Shown: positions 1 to 7,036, counted from the stretch's first letter. The stretch is 12,648 bases of DNA from Clostridia bacterium (GCA_017397695.1 JAFQIF010000074.1:1-12648); one strand, 5' to 3'. Translations and numbers: made by a program. Notes: generated by a model from the letters alone, not told the origin.

Positions 1-819
1 GATGAGGCGCTTGCGCAGGATCCCAAGGATATGGAAGCCTTGATTTCACTGCTGTGCGACTCCGGATACGAGGTCAAGCGCGGCAAGGTGCCTGCGTTCC
101 GAGGGGAAGGGCAGAAGAAGTTTCTTCGCATGGACACGCTGGGCGATGGATACAGGATGGAAGAGCTTGCTGCTGTGCTGAAGGGCAAACGAAAGCATGT
201 TCCGCGCAGAGCGAGAGGAGCAGCCGCCGAAGAAAAGGTCAGCCTCCTGATCGACATTCAGCGGAAGCTAAGCGAAGGAAAAGGCGCAGGCTATCAGCGC
301 TGGGCAACGGTCTTCAACCTCAAGCAGATGGCGCAGAGCTTGAACTATCTGCGGGAGCATGGGCTTGAGGATTATGACGAGCTTACCCGAAGAACAGAAG
401 CGACAACAGCGCAGTTTCACGCGCATTCGGATCGGATGAAGGCGCTTGAAAAGAGGATGGATGAGATCACGGTTCTGCGCAGGCACATCCTCAATTACGT
501 CAAGACGCGAGACGTCTATGCAGCTTATCGCAAGGCCGGATACTCCAAGCGTTTTCTAGCGGAGCACGAATCGGAAATCACGCTGCACAAGGCGGCAAAG
601 AAAGCATTTGACGGGCTTGGACTTGAAAAGCTCCCGACCGTTCGGAGCCTTCAGGATGAGTATTCACGGCTCGCGGAAGAAAAGAATAAGCTCTTTACGG
701 AGTTTAGAAAGTCGCGTGAGGAAATGAAGGACTTGCTCACGGCGAAGGCCAACGTGGATCGGATTATGGGCAGAGATAAACTCAAAGGTAAAAAGGAACA
801 GGAACAGCAGGTAGAATGA
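1..819 (+). CDS. C-terminal part of a conjugative-element relaxase (5' end outside window)
   Basis: The frame is open from base 1, so the gene enters from the left; the first ATG inside the window (31) is internal. What is visible is about 272 residues of a charged, largely helical segment with a coiled-coil look. It matches my memory of the C-terminal part of relaxase/mobilization nucleases of Tn1549/CTn-type elements of Clostridia. Those proteins share the pattern 'SLLIDIQ-KL-EGKGAGYQRWA-VFNLKQMA', then 'YRKAGYSKRF', and end near 'LLTAKANVDRIMG'. The N-terminal nuclease domain (Tyr and HxH metal site), which nicks oriT to start conjugative transfer, is outside the window and cannot be judged. 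The stop (817-819) overlaps the ATG that opens the GH30 fragment, and this is where element sequence ends. No other transfer gene is present, so this is the border of a mobile element or its remnant. Confidence 0.8.
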   Translation, partial: DEALAQDPKDMEALISLLCDSGYEVKRGKVPAFRGEGQKKFLRMDTLGDGYRMEELAAVLKGKRKHVPRRARGAAAEEKVSLLIDIQRKLSEGKGAGYQRWATVFNLKQMAQSLNYLREHGLEDYDELTRRTEATTAQFHAHSDRMKALEKRMDEITVLRRHILNYVKTRDVYAAYRKAGYSKRFLAEHESEITLHKAAKKAFDGLGLEKLPTVRSLQDEYSRLAEEKNKLFTEFRKSREEMKDLLTAKANVDRIMGRDKLKGKKEQEQQVE

Positions 820-827
820 ACGATAAA
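816..827 (+). repeat. 12-bp sequence at relaxase/GH30 junction, repeated at 1416-1427
   Basis: ATGAACGATAAA occurs here, exactly between the last relaxase codons and the first recognisable GH30 codons. It occurs again at 1416-1427, beside the integrase remnant. It could be the core of an attachment site shared by element and target. A 12-mer pair is expected a few times by chance in 12.6 kb, so only the placement makes it notable. Confidence 0.35.
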
Positions 828-1211
828 GTAGGGGATCTCAATGCGGGTACCGATACGCTGATTGATTGGAATATCCTGCTGGATGAACAGGGAGGTCCCA
901 ATCATGTCGGCAACTTCTGTGATGCGCCGATGATGTATGACACGAAGAATGGAGTTCTTCATAAAAAGCTGTCGCTTGACTATATCGGTCATTTTTCCAA
1001 GGCGATCAAGCCCGGTGCTGTGCGCGTTGGCGTCAGTTGCTTTGACAAGAGTATAGAAGCGACGGCTGCCCGCAATTCAGATGGAAGCATCGCAATTGTT
1101 CTCCTCAATCCGACGGAGAGTGAGGTATCTGCTTTTCTGAGACACGATGGAAAGTGCTACCCGTTTACTCTCCCGGCTAAAGGTATTATGACTTGTATGG
1201 AAGAACGTTAA
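816..1211 (+). pseudogene. GH30 glycosidase, C-terminal fragment
   Basis: The 131-codon frame reads like the end of a GH30 family glycoside hydrolase (glucosylceramidase-type). It shows 'GDLNAGTDTLIDWNILLDE' followed by GGPNHVGNFCDAPMMYD, then 'YIGHFSKAIKPGAVRVG' and a final beta-rich part with 'DGSIAIVLLNPTE'. In GH30 enzymes this covers the last strand of the catalytic (beta/alpha)8 barrel and the C-terminal beta-sandwich. The two catalytic glutamates lie further upstream and are missing, so the product cannot be an active glycosidase. Family similarity starts at about codon 5 (828), directly after the relaxase stop. The ATG at 816 probably exists only because of the junction, with no convincing ribosome binding site. 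It was most likely cut by insertion or recombination of the element to the left. Family assignment is from recognised motifs, without a database search. Confidence 0.75.
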
Positions 1212-1261
1212 AACATTTCAAAGGGTAAGCGCAGTGTTGTTTTGCACCCACTAAGCCCTGT

Positions 1262-1333
1262 ATCCGTCCCTTGTATCACTATTTACCTCTTGAGCCAACA
1301 GAACTCACTAAGATTTGATGCTTGGTGAGTTCT
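1262..1333 (+). repeat. 72-bp dispersed repeat, copy A
   Basis: This stretch is repeated at 9331-9402 with only two mismatches (1310 A/G and 1317 G/T) and no gaps; a weaker match (GCACCCAC) continues upstream to 1244. The right half is a terminator hairpin. The unit lies 50 bp after the GH30 fragment; copy B lies 47 bp after another gene fragment. One frame reads IRPLYHYLPLEPTELTKI and stop, but it has no start codon here, so coding is doubtful. The family of the repeat is not recognised. Confidence 0.85.
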
Positions 1334-1338
1334 TTTTT
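1300..1338 (+). terminator. Rho-independent terminator within repeat copy A
   Basis: A 13-bp stem AGAACTCACTAAG (1300-1312) pairs with CTTGGTGAGTTCT (1321-1333), with one G-T pair and an 8-nt loop. It is followed by a run of six T (1333-1338). It would end transcripts coming through the GH30 fragment. Confidence 0.8.
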
Positions 1339-1365
1339 GTATAAATTTACTGAAATGATTCTTTT

Positions 1366-1390
1366 GCCGCTTCATTTGAAGCGGCTTTTT
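1366..1390 (+). terminator. Second terminator, 32 bp downstream
   Basis: A perfect 9-bp stem GCCGCTTCA/TGAAGCGGC with a 2-nt loop (1366-1385) is followed by five T (1386-1390). With the preceding hairpin it makes a tandem plus-strand terminator that isolates the remnants on the left from the integrase region. Confidence 0.75.
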
Positions 1391-1398
1391 CTGTTTTT

Positions 1399-1497
1399 GT
1401 CACATATCGTGTCACATGAACGATAAAATAACGTTTGTTTAACCATTGCCCTGCCTCACTTTTTTGACTGCTTGCTGTGTCACATTTCGTGCCACGT
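1399..1497. repeat. 19-bp direct repeats beside the integrase 3' end
   Basis: GTCACATATCGTGTCACAT (1399-1417) and GTCACATTTCGTGCCACGT (1479-1497) match at 16 of 19 positions and lie in the same orientation, 80 bp apart. They abut the integrase stop codon. Short direct repeats next to an integrase gene are often its arm-type binding sites or part of the attachment region; that role is inferred from position only. Confidence 0.5.
1416..1427 (+). repeat. Second copy of the 12-bp junction sequence
   Basis: ATGAACGATAAA, identical to 816-827, overlaps the end of the first 19-bp direct repeat next to the integrase remnant. See the copy at 816 for interpretation and the chance caveat. Confidence 0.35.
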
Positions 1498-2231
1498 CAC
1501 TGCCCGCTGGAGGTCAGAATCTTGCGGGCGATTTCAAGGTCTTCGTCTTGGGTATGAACGTAGATATTTTTCATAGTCGCAAGGTCTTTCCACCCACCCA
1601 TTGTCTGTAAAGTTTTATCATCGACGCCCGCTCTGTGTGCTCTGGTTGCGAATGTATGCCGGAAACAGTGAGGCGTTTTTCCATATACGTTGATGGATTT
1701 CTTCACACGCTCCCAAAGCCGTCTGTCGGCTTGAAATGAGAGAGGGGTATGCGGGTCATCCAAAGAAGGTAAAACATACGCCTCAGGGTCATTTAGCTCG
1801 CTCTGAGAGAGTTCTAAGGTTTCAAGCAAGCCCGGAAGTATGAGCATTTTGCGTTTTCCCGCTGGCGTCTTTGGATCTCCGATGATGGTATGGTCCTTTG
1901 CGTAGGTGACGCCTTGCGTGATGCTGACGGTTTGTTCGGCGAAATTGAAGTTCTTGATCTGCAAGCCCCGAATATCTTCGCAACGGGCAGGGAACTTCAA
2001 AAGCATTGCCACATACCGTCTGTCACGCAGTTGAGGGATGTCCTGAAGATGCGATTCAATGTCATCTGCTTCATCAGAGGTCAGGGCTTCCCTCACGCTC
2101 TTTTTGCTGGAGGGATTGCGTAAGCGTTTTGACTTCGCCGGGTTGATGCTGATTAGCCCGTCTTCTTTTGCCGCGTTCAGAATCATGCCCAGAGTAAGGA
2201 GCAGTTCTTCAATGGTCTTCTTTGAGTACCG
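1497..2231 (-). pseudogene. Tyrosine recombinase/integrase, N-terminally truncated
   Basis: Read on the minus strand, this is the C-terminal two thirds of a phage/ICE-type tyrosine integrase, which cuts and rejoins DNA at att sites. The end of the core-binding domain is seen as 'ILNAAKEDGLISINPAK'. The catalytic domain follows with the first Arg in 'ARCEDIRGL', the box 'HCFRHTFATR' (HxxR), Trp in 'MGGWKD' where many relatives have His, and the nucleophile Tyr in 'NIYVHT'. All expected catalytic residues are therefore present. The frame stays open to 2321, but upstream of the Tyr codon at 2226-2228 the translation is merely the antisense of the dehydrogenase fragment. The arm-binding domain and part of the core-binding domain are therefore lost, and no start or ribosome binding site belongs to it. 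Almost certainly inactive. Confidence 0.8.
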
Positions 2232-2846
2232 TGGGCTGCAGGGCAGCCAGAAGAGGCATGCCGAAAAAAGGAGACAGCGCGGTTGTATTCGGAGCCGGAA
2301 CCATTGGCGTCGCTGCGGCAATCGTGCTGAAATACTTTGGCTGTAAACAGGTCGTCATTTGCGATTATTCCGATTTCCGATTTCCGATTGGAGATTTGCA
2401 GACGGCTTGGCTTTGAGACTTATAACAATCGGGAAGATCATGAGCTTGACGGACTGCTCAGCATATTGGGAAAAAACGCTGGAATCCATGGGGATGCCAT
2501 TGACTGCGATATCTGGATCGATGCAGCCGGTGCAGACAGCGTGTTGTCGGCGTATGAGAAACTGGGAAAGTATAACAGCCGTATGGTGCTGGTAGCGGTA
2601 GGAACGAATAAGAGGGAAATTGACGTATTAGGGCTGACTTTCGGACAGAAATCCATCACGGGAAGCGGCGGCTATTCGCCGGAAGATGTGATAGACGTGA
2701 TGCAGATCATGAAGTCGAAGAAGTGGGATATTGAAAGCATGATCACACATGAGTACCGGTTGAAGGAATTATCTCAAGCGATAGAAAAAGCGGCGGACGT
2801 GGATCATGCGCTGAATGTGATGATCGGGTTTGACGCGCAGGGATAA
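2231..2846 (+). pseudogene. Zinc-type alcohol dehydrogenase, C-terminal half, frameshifted
   Basis: This is the NAD(P)-binding half of a medium-chain (zinc-dependent) dehydrogenase. It shows the Rossmann motif GAGTIG in 'DSAVVFGAGTIGVAAAI' and an acidic residue at the end of the second strand ('VVICDYSD', suggesting NAD). Later parts are 'DIWIDAAGADSVLSAYEKLG', 'MVLVAVGTNKREIDVLGLTF' and a typical tail ('LKELSQAIEKAADVDHALNVMI'). The N-terminal catalytic domain with the zinc ligands is missing; similarity begins just after the integrase remnant ends, between about 2231 and 2258. A frameshift follows. The frame starting with the Rossmann motif runs to a stop at 2416, and the rest continues in another frame, because seven extra bases lie at 2374-2387. 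Deleting one 7-bp copy gives a seamless reading (DYSDFR joined to LEICRRLGFE). Doubly broken, so non-functional; the original substrate cannot be told. Confidence 0.8.
2374..2387 (+). repeat. 7-bp tandem duplication causing the frameshift
   Basis: TTTCCGA occurs twice in tandem (2374-2380, 2381-2387) after a near copy ATTCCGA (2367-2373). Removing one unit restores the dehydrogenase frame, so the duplication, probably by replication slippage, is the frameshifting lesion. Confidence 0.8.
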
Positions 2847-2870
2847 CCGGAACAGTATTTAAGGAAACAG

Positions 2871-2912
2871 AAAAAGCCAGACGATTTTAAAACATGCACC
2901 GTCTGGCTTTTT
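2871..2912. terminator. Bidirectional terminator between dehydrogenase remnant and LysR gene
   Basis: AAAAAGCCAGACG (2871-2883) and CGTCTGGCTTTTT (2900-2912) form a perfect 13-bp stem around a 16-nt loop, with an A-run on one side and a T-run on the other. It can terminate transcription from both directions. It sits between the two convergent genes, 24 bp after one stop and 28 bp before the other. Confidence 0.85.
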
Positions 2913-2940
2913 GATATGGAGCGAGATTCTCCGTGAATGC

Positions 2941-3837
2941 TCAGATGCTGCACTGATCGATGATGAAGTGCAGGAAATCGATCGCGCACGGAGAGGAAAG
3001 CTTTCTGCGATACATCAGATAGATGTGGGATCGGATCGTCGGGGAGAAATCGATGATGCTGATCCTGCTGAATTCTTTGGGAATATGCATCCGGTTGAGG
3101 ACGGCGATGCCGCGGCCCGAATGGACATAGCGCAGCATGGTGGATGTAAACTGGGATTCGCTGACGACGTTCGGCGTAAACTGATGCTGCTCGCACAGCG
3201 CCATAAACTTGCTTGTTTCGTCGTGATCGATATCCGTATGGCTGGAATGGAGGATGAATCGCTCGTCTTTGATCTGGTCAAATGTCACGCGCTCGCTGCC
3301 GGCGAGCGGATGATCCTCCGGCACCACGATGGCCAGATGATCCGAACGATAGATGAGTTTGCTGAAATTGGTATTCTCCGCCCGCGCATTGGCCTCTTCT
3401 TCGCTGACAAAGGCGAAATCGCATTTCTTGTTTTCCAGCAGCTTGATGGAGTCGTAGCTTTCTATGGTGGCAAGGTTGTGTTCCGGATGCTTGAGCGAGA
3501 AATCGGCAATGGTATCCACAAGCCCGTATTGCCCGACGAGCGGATTGTATGCGACGGTAAACTGGCTGCTTTCCTTCTGGTTGAGTTCGTGAAGACTAGA
3601 TACGGCGTCGTGATAAATCTGTATGATCTGCTTGGCGTGGGGATAGAATCGTTGGCTGTAGCTGTTGATCTGTATGCTGCGCTGTGAGCGATCAAAAAGC
3701 GTGATGTCGAGTTCCTCTTCCAGCTTGTGGATATGCTTGGTCCGGGCGGACTGTGAGATGTTCATGCGGGCGGCGGTTTCCTGAAAATTGCAGGTTTCGA
3801 CAAGCTGAACAAATTCTTCGTGCATGCTGATTTCCAT
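2941..3837 (-). CDS. LysR-family transcriptional regulator
   Basis: From ATG at 3837 (minus) this encodes 298 residues, the usual LysR length. The winged helix-turn-helix is at about residues 5-62 ('FVQLVETCNFQETAARMNIS', then 'KHIHKLEEELDITLFDRSQR'). It is followed by the linker helix and a two-lobed effector-binding domain ('FTVAYNPLVGQYGLVDTIAD', 'CDFAFVSEE', 'LAIVVPEDHPLAG', 'GRGIAVLNRMHIP'). The frame is open further upstream to 3963, but the HTH begins at the 3837 start, which has AGGAGG at 3848-3843, five bases before it, and a promoter in front, so the longer form is rejected. Such proteins bind a promoter and respond to a small metabolite. The target here is unknown: the convergent dehydrogenase is broken, and the ABC importer starts 500 bp away in the divergent direction. 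It appears intact. Confidence 0.9.
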   Translation of the reverse strand: MEISMHEEFVQLVETCNFQETAARMNISQSARTKHIHKLEEELDITLFDRSQRSIQINSYSQRFYPHAKQIIQIYHDAVSSLHELNQKESSQFTVAYNPLVGQYGLVDTIADFSLKHPEHNLATIESYDSIKLLENKKCDFAFVSEEEANARAENTNFSKLIYRSDHLAIVVPEDHPLAGSERVTFDQIKDERFILHSSHTDIDHDETSKFMALCEQHQFTPNVVSESQFTSTMLRYVHSGRGIAVLNRMHIPKEFSRISIIDFSPTIRSHIYLMYRRKLSSPCAIDFLHFIIDQCSI

Positions 3838-3913
3838 AAAAGCCTCCTGAAATATAGCTCGCCGGAAGGCGGGAATGGCATCTTGCGTATAAACTGTTAT
3901 CAATCTTAAGTTC

Positions 3914-3942
3914 AGTATACGGCATCCGAAATGAGGATGCAA
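3914..3942 (-). promoter_or_regulatory. Probable promoter of the LysR gene
   Basis: On the minus strand, TTGCAT (3942-3937) and TATACT (3919-3914) are separated by 17 bp. The -10 is 5/6 and the -35 3/6 to the sigma-A consensus, about 75 bp upstream of the ATG. The leader contains an imperfect ACTG...CAGT dyad that might serve autoregulation; this is weak. Confidence 0.4.
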
Positions 3943-3963
3943 GGGAAAAGGCACGTTATTCAT

Positions 3964-4209
3964 TTACACAATTCTGGAGATGTTATTTCCAAAATGGAAA
4001 CAAAAGAACAGAAAAAACGGTGCAAAACTGAGGCGGAACGTCAAATGATATCAAGGCAATCCTATGAACAGGAGAATAAGCGCAGGGAAGGGGACGATTC
4101 GGAAAGAGAACGGGGCATATTCAAGAAAATGCCGGAGGTCTGCGCAGGCGCTATGTCTGTCTGATGGGATACGAACAGCAGAGTATAAGGCAAAAAAACA
4201 GAAAATCGG
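3964..4209. other. Intergenic stretch without supported gene
   Basis: Between the LysR promoter and the hairpin at 4210 the sequence is A/G-rich. It contains only short frames (such as 3931-4164 and 4064-4276) without recognisable protein features or convincing ribosome binding sites. I see no RNA gene or repeat in it. Confidence 0.5.
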
Positions 4210-4243
4210 AGGCGTATCTTTCAGGGAAATGAAGGATACGCCT
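4210..4243. other. Strong hairpin upstream of the ABC operon
   Basis: AGGCGTATCTTTC (4210-4222) pairs with GAAGGATACGCCT (4231-4243): 13 bp with one G-T pair and an 8-nt loop. The following bases (GTTTCTATT) make only a poor U-run. It may be a weak terminator protecting the operon from read-through, or the scar of a lost gene's terminator. No plus-strand gene ends nearby. Confidence 0.4.
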
Positions 4244-4279
4244 GTTTCTATTCAGGAAACTGCCGTTTTGAAATGAGAA

Positions 4280-4308
4280 TTGATCCATTGCTGGCCGTCT
4301 GTTAGAGT
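4280..4308 (+). promoter_or_regulatory. Candidate promoter of the peptide-type ABC operon
   Basis: TTGATC (4280-4285) and TAGAGT (4303-4308), each 4/6 to consensus, are 17 bp apart and end 42 bp before the binding-protein ATG. It is the best fit in the leader but modest, so an activator may be needed. Confidence 0.35.
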
Positions 4309-4350
4309 AAATTCAGCAAAGCCCAAATCTATTTTAGGGAGGTATCTCGT

Positions 4351-5880
4351 ATGAAAAAGCTGCTTGCTCTGGTCCTCGCCCTGATGATGGCGCTGACCAC
4401 GTTCGGCACCGCCTTCGCGGCTGCCGACAGCGTAACCGTCGCGATCGACGACGACTCCTTCACCATCGGCCCGTGGGGTACGGAAGGCGCCGTGCGCGAC
4501 TGGTGCGAAACCATCATGTGGACCCACCTGTGCTATCGTCCGTTCATCGGCGCTGCGCTGTCTGCCGGCGAACTGGAAATGGTCGCCGCCAAGAGCGTCA
4601 CCAAGATTGACGATGTGACCTACGCCGTCGAGCTGAACGAAGGCATCACCGACAGCAAGGGCAACGCCATCACCGCCGCCGACGTCGCCTATAGCTACGA
4701 TAAGCTCGCCGAGCTGGGCTATGTGACCGAGATCGGCCTGTACTACGCCGGCGCTGAGGTCACCGGCGATTACGCCCTGACCATCACCCTGAAGGACGCC
4801 ACCGAGGGCGCGATCGAAGAAGTCCTCTGCGGCTGCTCCATCGCGGCGAAGGCCTGGTATGAAAACGCCAGCCAGGACGAGATCGAGTCCAATCCGGCCT
4901 GCACCGGCCCGTATGCCGTGACCGGCGTTGAGACCGGCTCCTCCATCACCATGGCAGCCCGTGAGGACTACTGGAAGAGCGAGAACCTCTCCTATGTCGA
5001 GAAGCAGAACGTGAAGAACATCATTGTCCGTTGCATCGGCGAGGCTTCCATGCGTACCGTCGCCCTGGAGAACGGCGAAGTCGATATGGCTGAAATCAGC
5101 GCGACCGACGTTGCCCGCTTTGCTGAGGGCTACAACACCACCGAGTACATGAACGCCATGTCTCAGTACCTGATCTTCAACACCAGCGAGAATTCTCCGT
5201 GTAAGGACGAGAACGTCCGCAAGGCCATCGCCTACGGTATCGACGCCATGACCGTCCTGATGGGCAGCGGCTCTGACGCCGGCATCATCGCCCATGACGT
5301 CGCGCCGAACCTCGCGCCCGACTACGTGCAGGCCTGGGAAGATGAACCGTACTTCGAGTATGACATTGCCAAGGCCAAGGAATACCTGGCTGCCGCCGGT
5401 TACGGCGAGGGCGAGCTGACCATCCGCCTGCTCAACACCGCTCAGGCGCCGCAGGGCCCGTATCAGGTCATGCAGATGATGCTCGGCCAGATCGGCATCA
5501 ACATGGAAATCCTGGCCATGGACCGCTCCGTGCGCCGCACCTACCAGAGCGACCCGACCGCTTGGGATATCGCCGAGTACTCCGACATGATCGCCGACTT
5601 CACCACCCACTTCTGGGAGAACCTCTTCTCTGAAAAGAACTATGGCGAGCAGGGCACGCAGGGCTTCACCGTCGATGCGAAGCTCCAGGAGCTCCTGGCG
5701 GCCGCCAGCGCCGATCGCAGCGAAGCGAACATGCGCGCTTTCCACGACTACGTGGTTGAGAAGTGCTACATGCGCGGTCTGTACACCGAGATCCGCTCCA
5801 TCGTGACCAACAGCGGCATCACCGATATCTGCCTGCAGAAGCTCAATCCGGTGCTGAACGCCATGACTTTCGCAGAGTGA
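4351..5880 (+). CDS. ABC transporter substrate-binding protein, family 5 (dipeptide/oligopeptide type)
   Basis: This 509-residue exported protein captures a peptide-like (or sometimes nickel or sugar) ligand and hands it to the permeases encoded downstream. It starts with AGGGAGG (4336-4342) eight bases before ATG. A classical signal peptide follows (residues 1-23, MKK + hydrophobic core + AFA), then the SBP_bac_5 fold: 'TYAVELNEGITDSKGNAITA', 'SNPACTGPYAVT', 'ASMRTVALENGEVDMAE', 'DENVRKAIAYGIDA' and 'YDIAKAKEYLAAAGYGEGEL'. Length is close to the family norm (about 500-550). Oddly, no lipobox cysteine exists; the first Cys is near residue 52, in the mature protein. So it is not anchored as the usual Gram-positive lipoprotein. 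Codon use is strongly biased to GCC/ACC/ATC/GGC endings compared with the flanking genes, as in highly expressed genes. Substrate cannot be told from sequence alone. Confidence 0.9.
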   Translation: MKKLLALVLALMMALTTFGTAFAAADSVTVAIDDDSFTIGPWGTEGAVRDWCETIMWTHLCYRPFIGAALSAGELEMVAAKSVTKIDDVTYAVELNEGITDSKGNAITAADVAYSYDKLAELGYVTEIGLYYAGAEVTGDYALTITLKDATEGAIEEVLCGCSIAAKAWYENASQDEIESNPACTGPYAVTGVETGSSITMAAREDYWKSENLSYVEKQNVKNIIVRCIGEASMRTVALENGEVDMAEISATDVARFAEGYNTTEYMNAMSQYLIFNTSENSPCKDENVRKAIAYGIDAMTVLMGSGSDAGIIAHDVAPNLAPDYVQAWEDEPYFEYDIAKAKEYLAAAGYGEGELTIRLLNTAQAPQGPYQVMQMMLGQIGINMEILAMDRSVRRTYQSDPTAWDIAEYSDMIADFTTHFWENLFSEKNYGEQGTQGFTVDAKLQELLAAASADRSEANMRAFHDYVVEKCYMRGLYTEIRSIVTNSGITDICLQKLNPVLNAMTFAE

Positions 5881-5954
5881 TCGGCTTCAGGTTCCCCCTT
5901 CAAGCCATTGATCCCTATTGATAAACGCCGGTCCCTGAAAGGTCCCCTTCATCA

Positions 5955-5995
5955 GCCGGTGGGAGACGTAGCCCGCCTTCCACCGGCCCTTTTTT
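5955..5995 (+). terminator. Terminator between binding-protein and permease genes
   Basis: GCCGGTGG (5955-5962) pairs with CCACCGGC (5980-5987), followed by CC and six T (5990-5995). It lies 75 bp after the binding-protein stop and 72 bp before the permease ATG. Such intra-operon terminators usually let only part of the transcripts through, giving more binding protein than membrane components. Confidence 0.7.
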
Positions 5996-6067
5996 ATCAT
6001 CGGACAGCTGCGTGTCAGCAACTGCCTATGACGTCTGTTTTCAGGGCCGACAGGAAGGAGACTTGAT

Positions 6068-7036
6068 ATGGTACGCTATGTCGTCAAAAGACTGCTTATC
6101 ATGATTCCGCTGCTGCTGGCAGTCGGCATCATCATGTTCTCCCTGATGAACTTTGTTCCTGGCGATCCGGCGCAGCTGGCGCTGGGCTCCGGCGTTCATA
6201 CAGAGGAGGAAATCGAACTCAAACGCGAGGCAATGGGCCTCAACCGCCCCTTTGTCGTCCGCCTGACGGAATACATTTCCAATATTTTTTTCCGTTTCGA
6301 CTTTGGCAAGAGCCTGATTTCCGGCACGGAGATCAAGTATGAGCTGGCCAAGCGATTCCCCTATACGTTCTATATCGCCGTATACAGCATCCTGCTGACG
6401 GTCATTGTCGGTCTGCCGCTGGGCATCTACACGGCGGTGCATGCCAACAGCCTGGGCGACAAGGTGTCCCTGCTGGTGACGCTGCTGTTTGACTGCATGC
6501 CCAGCTTCTGGACAGCGCTGCTGCTGGTGCTCGGCTTCTCGCTGGGGCTCAAGTGGCTGCCGTCCTCCGGCGCGTCCTCGTGGAAGCACTTCATTCTCCC
6601 GACGATTGCCAATTCCCTCGGCGGTCTTGCCGGCTTCACGCGCCAGGTACGCGCGAGCATGCTGGAGGTTATCCGATCTGACTACATCACCACTGCCCGT
6701 TCCAAGGGCCTCAAGGAGCACAAGGTGGTCTATTCCCACGCGCTGCCCAACGCTCTCATTCCGATTCTGACCGTCATCGGCATGCGATTTGGCAGCATGC
6801 TGGGCGGCGCGACGATCGTCGAGGTCGTGTTCTCCATCCCAGGCATCGGCCAGTATCTGGTCAACGCGATCAACAGCCGCGACTACAATGCCTGTACCGG
6901 CGGCATCATCTTCATCGCGTTCACGTTCTCTGTGATCATGCTGCTTACCGACCTGCTCTACGCTTGGGTCGATCCCCGTATCAAGGCGCAGTACGCCTCT
7001 TCCAGCAAGAGAAAGAAGGTGGCCAGAAATGCGTGA
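6068..7036 (+). CDS. dppB: DppB/OppB-type ABC permease
   Basis: This is the first membrane subunit of the importer, 322 residues, preceded by GGAAGGAG (6053-6060) seven bases upstream. It begins with the family hallmark 'VRYVVKRLLIMIPLLL' and a first membrane helix (about residues 8-30), then 'FVPGDPAQLALG'. About five further hydrophobic segments follow. The cytoplasmic coupling (EAA-type) loop is around residues 204-225 ('DYITTARSKGLKEHKVVYSH'), which contacts the ATPase. The C-terminus 'LLYAWVDPRIK' is typical of the family. It overlaps the next permease gene by 8 bases, suggesting coupled translation. No lesion is visible. It pairs with the DppC-type subunit to form the channel; specificity is set by the binding protein. 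Confidence 0.93.
   Translation: MVRYVVKRLLIMIPLLLAVGIIMFSLMNFVPGDPAQLALGSGVHTEEEIELKREAMGLNRPFVVRLTEYISNIFFRFDFGKSLISGTEIKYELAKRFPYTFYIAVYSILLTVIVGLPLGIYTAVHANSLGDKVSLLVTLLFDCMPSFWTALLLVLGFSLGLKWLPSSGASSWKHFILPTIANSLGGLAGFTRQVRASMLEVIRSDYITTARSKGLKEHKVVYSHALPNALIPILTVIGMRFGSMLGGATIVEVVFSIPGIGQYLVNAINSRDYNACTGGIIFIAFTFSVIMLLTDLLYAWVDPRIKAQYASSSKRKKVARNA

Noticed and set aside
2360..2400. Programmed frameshifting in the dehydrogenase
   Set aside because: No slippery heptamer or stimulatory structure is seen; a 7-bp duplication explains the shift, and the gene already lacks its catalytic domain.
3931..4276. Two short frames between the LysR promoter and the ABC operon
   Set aside because: Lys/Arg/Glu-rich translations without recognisable features; neither has a good ribosome binding site.
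4252..5745. Long minus-strand open frame (497 codons) opposite the binding-protein gene
   Set aside because: It is the antisense of a strongly codon-biased gene with recognisable family motifs; its translation is low-complexity Gly/Ala/Asp/Val and matches no family I know.
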